Positions 59,501 through 64,000 of a DNA stretch of 64,000 nucleotides are shown here, in pieces. A model generated the notes under the pieces. That model searched no databases. It worked only from the letters and a program-made list of their open reading frames with translations, and was not told where the DNA came from. The number at the start of each line of letters is the position of its first letter. Positions within the stretch are counted from its first letter, which is position 1. The DNA is from Crocodylus rhombifer (Eukaryota; Chordata; Crocodylia; Crocodylidae): assembly GCA_038503035.1 (NCBI GenBank), contig JAVSML010018910.1, forward strand, positions 1 through 64,000, given 5' to 3'. The position numbers and the translations under genes are program-made.

Positions 59501-62500
59501 TCTGATGCCCGGTGATGAGGGGTGTTCAAGTGCTGGATGGATGTTATTAGCCAAGCCTAGCAAGACCTCTGTCCTTGGCCTTTTTATGTTCCTGGAGCCT
59601 AAGACCTCCTGAGCACAAGTGATCTCCTTGGAGCTACTCAGTCCACATGACCCTTCACCAACCAACACAACGAGCCCCACAAACCAATGTGTTGTAAATA
59701 TTCATGGCCCAAATCCTCTGCTCCTGACTTAATTTTGACTCCTTCCAGCTTGGAAGTAACTTCCCTCATCTCCCTTGAAAATGGTGTTGGAGTAACGCTG
59801 TATCCCCACCCCCGGATGTGTCCCTGGGTCTCACGTGGGGAGATGGGTTGCAAAGTCACATGCTCAACAATTAAGAAATGTCAGAATTAGAGTAGCTGGG
59901 ACCACCTCACTTTGCCTTCTTGTGCGTGTGCACCATGATACCAGCCCGAGCTGTCCCTTCCCTGCTCTGCAATGTTAATGACTTTGCCTGGTGATCATTA
60001 ATGACCCCTGAATGCCCGCATGGGCCTGTCTGGAAGGATGCTGGGGCAAGAGGGAGACCTGGCCCCTCTCACCTCCCTTCCCTCTTCTCCACAGGGTGAT
60101 CTGTGGGATTATAAGCTGTGCGTATCTCTTCTGTCAGCGCTGGCTCCTGGGATACATCCGGAGAAACAAGCTCACCGCCCAGCTGCTGGCAACGGAGTAG
60201 GCATGCTGGAGGGAGGGATTTTTTACAGCTGAGTGCAGTGGGCTGGTGGGTGTGCTTGGAGACACGTGGATAGCTCTGTGTGCATATAGCCAAAGATCTC
60301 CCCTGCCCTCTCTTCATCCTGCCAACCTCCCGACCCGCTCTGCTGCACTGGATGCACAGCCTGGTCCTTATCCCCCGAGAATTAGCACAGCATCTGGCTG
60401 CCTCTTGGTCCTATCCAAGGTCCCTTGTGCCCGGCGGGCAGTGGAGACCCATCTGCACCCTGGAGTGGTCTCCTTCTGCTTCCAGCTGGACTCCCCACGC
60501 TCCCTGCCCCGTGGCGATGGTGGGCTCCCCTCCCTGCTGCAGCTGGAAGAGGAAACTCCCCCTTCCCTGACACCTTTGCTGGCTGCCAGCCCCTGCTGAG
60601 GGGAGAAGGGAGCATGAACATCATAGGCATCAACCTTCAGGGACTTCTGAGGTGACAGTCCAGAGCAAGAGCGGTCGGGGAAGGGCAGTGCGATGTGTGT
60701 GTGACTGACCGGCCTCTTTCAGCAAGCCGCTGTACTCTGCCTTGGTGGCCCTCGTGCTGTCCTCCATCACCTTCCCCCCCAGCCTGGGGCAGTTCATGGC
60801 TTCTAGGGTAAGTCCGGAGCTACACCTCCCCGGGTTCTGTGTGTCCTCTGATCACTGGGGATGGAGCTGCCTACACCCGGGGTGTTTCTGTCCACAGCTT
60901 GCAGAGGGAATCTGGCCCCTTCCTCACATGTGGCTTCACTTAGACTTTCTTTCTAAGCTTGGCCACTCTTCCAGCTCCTCTCTGCAAATTGTTCGTCCCA
61001 CTTCCTAAATCATCTTTGTCTGCCCTGAGCGTCCTCTGAAGCCAGTGTTGGCCCTGAAGCTGGTATCCTAGGCTTGATATGACTGTAAGCGTTTCGGGCT
61101 GGGGCCAATTTTACACGTGAGCAATGCCACGGATGTCCAGTGAGTTACCCTTGAAGGCAGCTGGCAGCAGAATCAGGCCGCGTCCCTGAGGACAGCCGTG
61201 GCAGCTAGGAGGAGGTGGGCCTGTGGGGGATGCATTCATTGTCTCTGCTAGTCAGACCTCCTTCCTTCCTTCCTCCCCCAGCTCACCATGAAGGAGTATG
61301 TCTCCTCCTTGTTTGACAACCAGACCTGGGGTGCCCTTTCCCAGAATGCCTCACTGGCCAGGCCTCCTCAAGTTGACCCAGAAAACCTCTGGATGGAGTG
61401 GTGGGACCCTAACATCACCATCTATGGCAATTTGATGATTTTCATAGTGATGAAGGTAGGCAGGGTGGGCAGCAATGCAGGGTAGACCTACCAGAGGTCA
61501 TTTTGGATGAGCTGGGGAGGTCCGGGGAGCAGTGCAGTTGCTAGAGCAGAGCTCAGAGAAGACTGCAAAACCCACCTGAGAAGCAGCATCTGATAGCGTG
61601 CGCCGAACAGTGGGCTGGCCTGGTGTGGCTGCCACCTGTGCGTGAACTAGCTCATTGAAAGCTGTGAGGGCGATGCAGACTTCCCCGGGGGAAAGCCCTA
61701 GTCTGGTTATGGCTAGGGAAAACCCTGTGTGGATTGAGAGGAAGCCTGGCCAGCAGCTCCTGCAGTGCCCACCTGTGTCTCATGCTTGGTCCTGAGACCC
61801 AGAAAGGCTTGCAGGGTAACTCATGCACAGAGTCCGGCTCAGCACAGCCCTTGCAGCCCAGGCCAAAAGAAGACTTCCTTCCAGGTGCCCCGAGCTGTGC
61901 CTGCTGGGGAAGGGAGGGCCAGGCAGGGTGCATCTGGAAGACCACCTCGTGATGTCTCCTTCACTCTTTCTCCCTCTTGTCTTTGTTATTCAAGTTCTGG
62001 ATGTTGATCTTGGCCACTACCATGCCAATGCCAGCTGGGTACTTCATGCCGATCTTTGTGTACGGTGAGTCCGTGTCACCCCGGCAGGAGAACCGTTTCT
62101 GCAGCCGAGCCTACCTGGACCATCTTATTGAGCCCATTACCACAGCTGGGCATATGGACGGCCAGCTGGAGCAGCTCGTGCATGTCCTCCGCAGAGAGAG
62201 GCTGTTGGGGTCCCTCGGCTCTCCAAGGCTCACTCTGCAGGAAGGTCTTGAGAGAGAGAAATCCCAGCAAGGCCCATATGCAGCCCTGTGAGCTCGGGTC
62301 CCTGCCCCGTGGGATGTACAATTGACCGTCACTCTGTGCACTTGAGCTTCTGCCCCACTCTGGACCCACTCTGGACCTATAGGCTGGGCATGGTTTGATT
62401 TCAGCTCTGACTCTTTGTCCAGGTGCTGCAATTGGGCGTTTGATTGGGGAAGTGGTGGCCTTTCTCTTCCCCCATGGCATCAAATTAGGCGGCGCTGCTA

Positions 62501-64000
62501 ACCCCATCATTCCTGGAGGGTATGCGCTGGCTGGTGAGTCTGCAGCACGTGAACTCCTGTTCTGAGCCCTTGCTAGGGGGTAAGAGGTAACGAATGAGGC
62601 TGCAGACACTACACTTGCAAATGCAGGAGTTCAGGGGTTGGACCTGTAGCTTCTGCAAAGCCCTGGGTCGTGGCTACCTTAGATCTGGTTGAGGCAGAAG
62701 ACCTCACCCATCTGAGAGCTGGGCCGTAGCAAGAGGTCACTGCCTGTTTTCTTGTCTTCTTGCCAGGAGCAGCAGCGTTCTCAGGCTCCGTCACTCACAC
62801 CATTTCCACCGCCTTGCTGGTCTTTGAGATCACGGGGCAGATTGCCCACATCCTGCCCGTCATCATGGCCGTGCTCATTGCTAACGCTATTGCCCAGAAG
62901 TTCCAGCCCTCCTTCTACGATGGCACCATCATAGTGAAGAAGCTGCCCTATTTGCCCCGGATCAGGAGCAGGCACATTGAGTGAGACCTCCTCTCTCCTT
63001 TGGGAAACTAGATTTTGGAGGGGATCCTGGTGGGTGGGTGGCAGGGCAAGCTGGAGCCAAAGGGGATGGGGGTTGGAAACCAAGCCCTGCTGTGGTGCAG
63101 CGACCACCCTGTGCCGGGCGTAGGGGCAGGGCGGTGGTACAAGGACCGTCCTTAGCTTGGACACGGTAAGGACCATCAAGTCTTCACATCAGTCGGAGGG
63201 GTCTGCCTCTGGCTCACATCGTACCCAGGCGGTGCTGGCAGCCCAAGGGACCTCAGCGCAGGGTTCATGGAGAGAATTGCCCTTTTCCTCTCTGACCCAT
63301 GGCCCTTCCTCCTCCAGCTCCTACCGCGTGACCACTGACCAGTTCATGAACACTGATTTTGCTGTCCTGCCCAAGGGGGCCACTTTTGAGGAAATCCTCC
63401 GAGTCGTGACTTCTACGGATGACTTGGAGTATCCCATTGTGGAAAGCGCAGGTACCAGAGCGGGGGCTGTGTCCCTGGTGACGTCCCCGGCTGTCCCCGT
63501 CCTCCTGGGGCTGTTCGTGCTCCTCTCTAACCCCCTCCCCAGGGCTTTAATCCTTTCTTCCTTCCCCTTCCCTTTTTCTTTCCATCTATGATATGAGGAA
63601 ATGTTGGAAAAGAGAGGATTATTTCTTCAAATACCAAAAAAGAACTGTTGTAAGAGGAGGGTGGCTGTTCTCTGTGTGTGGTGGGGACAGGACAAGAAGT
63701 AATGGGCTTACATTGTAAAAAGGGAGATTGAGGTGGTGGAATAGGGGGCTGGACCCAATGATCTGCAAGGTCCCTTCCATCCCCTAACAACCTGTGAATA
63801 GGATGAACTTCCTAATTGTGAGGGCGGTGATGCGCTGGAGCAGATTGCCTAGGGAGGCAGTGGTGTCACTAGCTCTGGCAGGTCCTACAGGTGGGTTAGA
63901 CAAAGATGAGGTGATTTAGATGGGGATCATCCTGTCACAAGCAGGGGGTTGCATGCCACGACCTCTTGAGGATCCTTCCAGCCCTATTTCGTCTATGGCT
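50405..64000 (+). CDS. CLCNKB: ClC-K type chloride channel, 15 exons, 3' end beyond the window
   Basis: Basolateral chloride channel of the CLC family; mammalian ClC-Ka/Kb work with barttin in kidney tubule and inner ear. Exons: 50405-50519, 51305-51433, 51862-51990, 52783-52922, 54456-54533, 55729-55807, 57340-57465, 59186-59270, 60095-60196, 60723-60807, 61282-61455, 61995-62064, 62423-62533, 62767-62980, 63318-63451. All are GT-AG and phase-consistent, giving 590 codons plus one base. Motifs: GSGIPE (about residues 125-130), GKVGPF with Val171 where gated CLCs have the gating Glu, GYFMP (429-433), and sequons N369-Q-T and N378-A-S at the conserved ClC-K glycosylation positions. The second half of the CBS region is missing because the window ends. 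The mammalian A/B pair arose later, so the A versus B label is arbitrary; only one copy is seen. Confidence 0.95.
51199..51212 (+). promoter_or_regulatory. CLCNKB: HNF1-like site in CLCNK intron 1
   Basis: GGTTAATAATTATG matches the HNF1 consensus GGTTAATNATTAAC at all but the last two positions. It lies about 95 bp upstream of exon 2. Possible kidney enhancer; inference only. Confidence 0.4.
51305..51433 (+). CDS. CLCNKB: CLCNK exon 2: first membrane helix
   Basis: Acceptor cttgcag; donor AATG|gtaact. Encodes [20 protein letters not shown] and [15 protein letters not shown], the helix B region. 129 bp. Confidence 0.95.
51862..51990 (+). CDS. CLCNKB: CLCNK exon 3: helix C region
   Basis: Acceptor tttttcag; donor GGGAG|gtgagt. 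Encodes [40 protein letters not shown]. 129 bp. Confidence 0.96.
52783..52922 (+). CDS. CLCNKB: CLCNK exon 4: GSGIPE selectivity motif and helices D-E
   Basis: Acceptor tttccag; donor AAAGTT|gtgagt. Encodes [40 protein letters not shown] and ends with GKV, the position of the missing gating glutamate. 140 bp. Confidence 0.96.
52923..54455 (+). other. CLCNKB: CLCNK intron 4 (1.5 kb)
   Basis: No exon, RNA or clear repeat recognised. Confidence 0.5.
54456..54533 (+). CDS. CLCNKB: CLCNK exon 5
   Basis: Acceptor ctccag; donor TACGAG|gtaagg. Encodes [20 protein letters not shown] and VIGEYE: helix F and the following loop. 78 bp. Confidence 0.96.
55100..55300 (-). repeat. CR1 LINE 3'-end fragment in CLCNK intron 5
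   Basis: Reversed hallmark CATAGAATCAGGGCTGGAAG, GGACCTCAGGGGGTCACATC, GAGTCCAACCCCC at the left, continuing into CCCTATCCAAACCACCCC. The right end is approximate. Confidence 0.9.
55729..55807 (+). CDS. CLCNKB: CLCNK exon 6
   Basis: Acceptor tttccag; donor AGCG|gtaaga. Encodes [20 protein letters not shown] and FGAPIS, helices G-H. 79 bp. Confidence 0.96.
56947..57262. mobile_element. Palindromic non-autonomous DNA element (MITE) in CLCNK intron 6
   Basis: Left end TGGGAGTGTCTACACGTGCA and the reverse complement of the right end TGGGCGCATCTACACGTGCA match closely. The interior repeats GTAGATG/CATCTAC and ACTGTGCA/TGCACAGT motifs in both orientations, so single strands could form extended hairpins. 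No reading frame. The superfamily cannot be decided because the target duplication is unclear. Confidence 0.7.
57340..57465 (+). CDS. CLCNKB: CLCNK exon 7
   Basis: Acceptor tacccag; donor CAAG|gtaaag. Encodes [40 protein letters not shown]. 126 bp. Confidence 0.96.
57466..59185 (+). other. CLCNKB: CLCNK intron 7 (1.7 kb)
   Basis: Unremarkable apart from a CR1 tail at about 58870-58945 (CTGGACCTGATGATCTCCCG, GGTCCCTTCCAGCCCCTAAC). Confidence 0.6.
58870..58945 (+). repeat. CR1 LINE 3'-end fragment
   Basis: GGCCTGGACCTGATGATCTC then CGAGGTCCCTTCCAGCCCCT, ending near TCTATCAAATCTGTG. Confidence 0.85.
59186..59270 (+). CDS. CLCNKB: CLCNK exon 8
   Basis: Acceptor ctcccag; donor GTTGG|gtaaga. Encodes [20 protein letters not shown] and IFFFMVV. 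85 bp. Confidence 0.95.
59340..59560 (+). repeat. MIR SINE in CLCNK intron 8
   Basis: TTAGGACACCTGGGTTCAGG, CCTCGGTTCCTCATCTCTAA, and GAGGATAGTACCTCGAAGG form a MIR body and tail. Confidence 0.75.
60095..60196 (+). CDS. CLCNKB: CLCNK exon 9
   Basis: Acceptor ctccacag; donor ACGGA|gtaggc after 60196. Encodes [33 protein letters not shown]. The donor is chosen because GA joins C of the next exon to give T-D-K-P (T-S-K-P in mammals). 102 bp. Confidence 0.92.
60723..60807 (+). CDS. CLCNKB: CLCNK exon 10
   Basis: Acceptor ctttcag; donor TCTAGG|gtaagt. Encodes [28 protein letters not shown]. 85 bp, ends in phase 0. Confidence 0.95.
61282..61455 (+). CDS. CLCNKB: CLCNK exon 11: glycosylated extracellular loop
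   Basis: Acceptor cccccag; donor ATGAAG|gtaggc. Encodes [29 protein letters not shown] and a loop with NIT, then helix M. The N-Q-T and N-A-S sequons align with the two conserved ClC-K sites. 174 bp. Confidence 0.96.
61995..62064 (+). CDS. CLCNKB: CLCNK exon 12: GYFMP motif (helix N)
   Basis: Acceptor attcaag; donor TACG|gtgagt. Encodes [23 protein letters not shown]. The GxFxP motif lines the chloride path. 70 bp. Confidence 0.96.
62423..62533 (+). CDS. CLCNKB: CLCNK exon 13
   Basis: Acceptor tgtccag; donor GCTG|gtgagt. Encodes [35 protein letters not shown]. 111 bp. Confidence 0.96.
62767..62980 (+). CDS. CLCNKB: CLCNK exon 14: helices P-R
   Basis: Acceptor ttgccag; donor CATTGA|gtgaga. 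Encodes [60 protein letters not shown]. The longest exon, 214 bp; contains the helix R Tyr-containing FYDGT segment. Confidence 0.96.
63318..63451 (+). CDS. CLCNKB: CLCNK exon 15: start of CBS domain 1
   Basis: Acceptor cctccag; donor GCAG|gtacca. Encodes [20 protein letters not shown] and [20 protein letters not shown], the start of the first cytoplasmic CBS domain. 134 bp; the following exons lie beyond the window. Confidence 0.95.
63735..64000 (+). repeat. CR1 LINE 3'-end fragments, two pieces
   Basis: One tail ends near 63800 (GGCTGGACCCAATGATCTGC, AAGGTCCCTTCCATCCCCTA). A second begins about 63820 (GATGCGCTGGAGCAGATTGC, CTAGGGAGGCAGTGGTGTCA) and runs to the window end with a degraded CR1 tail. 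Both in plus orientation. Confidence 0.75.

Overview
This is a window of vertebrate nuclear DNA, most likely from a crocodilian; a turtle cannot be excluded. The gene order ZBTB17 - HSPB7 - CLCNK matches the block known from human 1p36.13. The genes are intron-rich. The repeats are CR1 LINE pieces, old MIR-type SINEs and short DNA transposons, a mix typical of crocodilians and turtles. The species call is inference; the three gene identities are strong because every exon joins in frame.

Layout. (1) About 0.64-25.0 kb, minus strand: ZBTB17 (MIZ-1), a BTB/POZ plus 13 C2H2 zinc-finger transcription factor. Fourteen coding exons (790-12792) join to 800 codons plus stop. A 12 kb first intron (about 12795-24879) separates them from a CpG-rich promoter at about 24.9-25.1 kb carrying YY1, ETS and NRF1 motifs. 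(2) 25.1-39.3 kb: intergenic. It holds a degenerate minisatellite, a CR1 LINE with about 1.3 kb of still-open reverse-transcriptase reading frame, MIR and CR1 fragments, and a possible hAT-like element. No gene was recognised. (3) 39356-43692, minus strand: HSPB7, the cardiovascular small heat-shock protein, in three coding exons (163 aa). It has a TATA box and a perfect MEF2 site upstream, and its first coding intron is a GC-AG intron. (4) 43.9-50.4 kb: intergenic with repeats. (5) 50405 to the window end, plus strand: a ClC-K kidney-type chloride channel. Fifteen exons give 590 codons, covering the whole membrane domain and the start of the first CBS domain; the rest lies beyond the window.

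The three genes do not form one pathway. ZBTB17 is a MYC-partner transcription factor, HSPB7 a muscle chaperone, and ClC-K a basolateral renal and inner-ear chloride channel. They are adjacent through old synteny. I found no previously undescribed system. The items most worth a second look are the HSPB7 GC-AG intron, an in-frame upstream ATG at the ZBTB17 exon 1 donor, muscle and kidney regulatory motifs near HSPB7 and CLCNK, an inverted pair of repeats bracketing HSPB7, and several well-delimited transposons.
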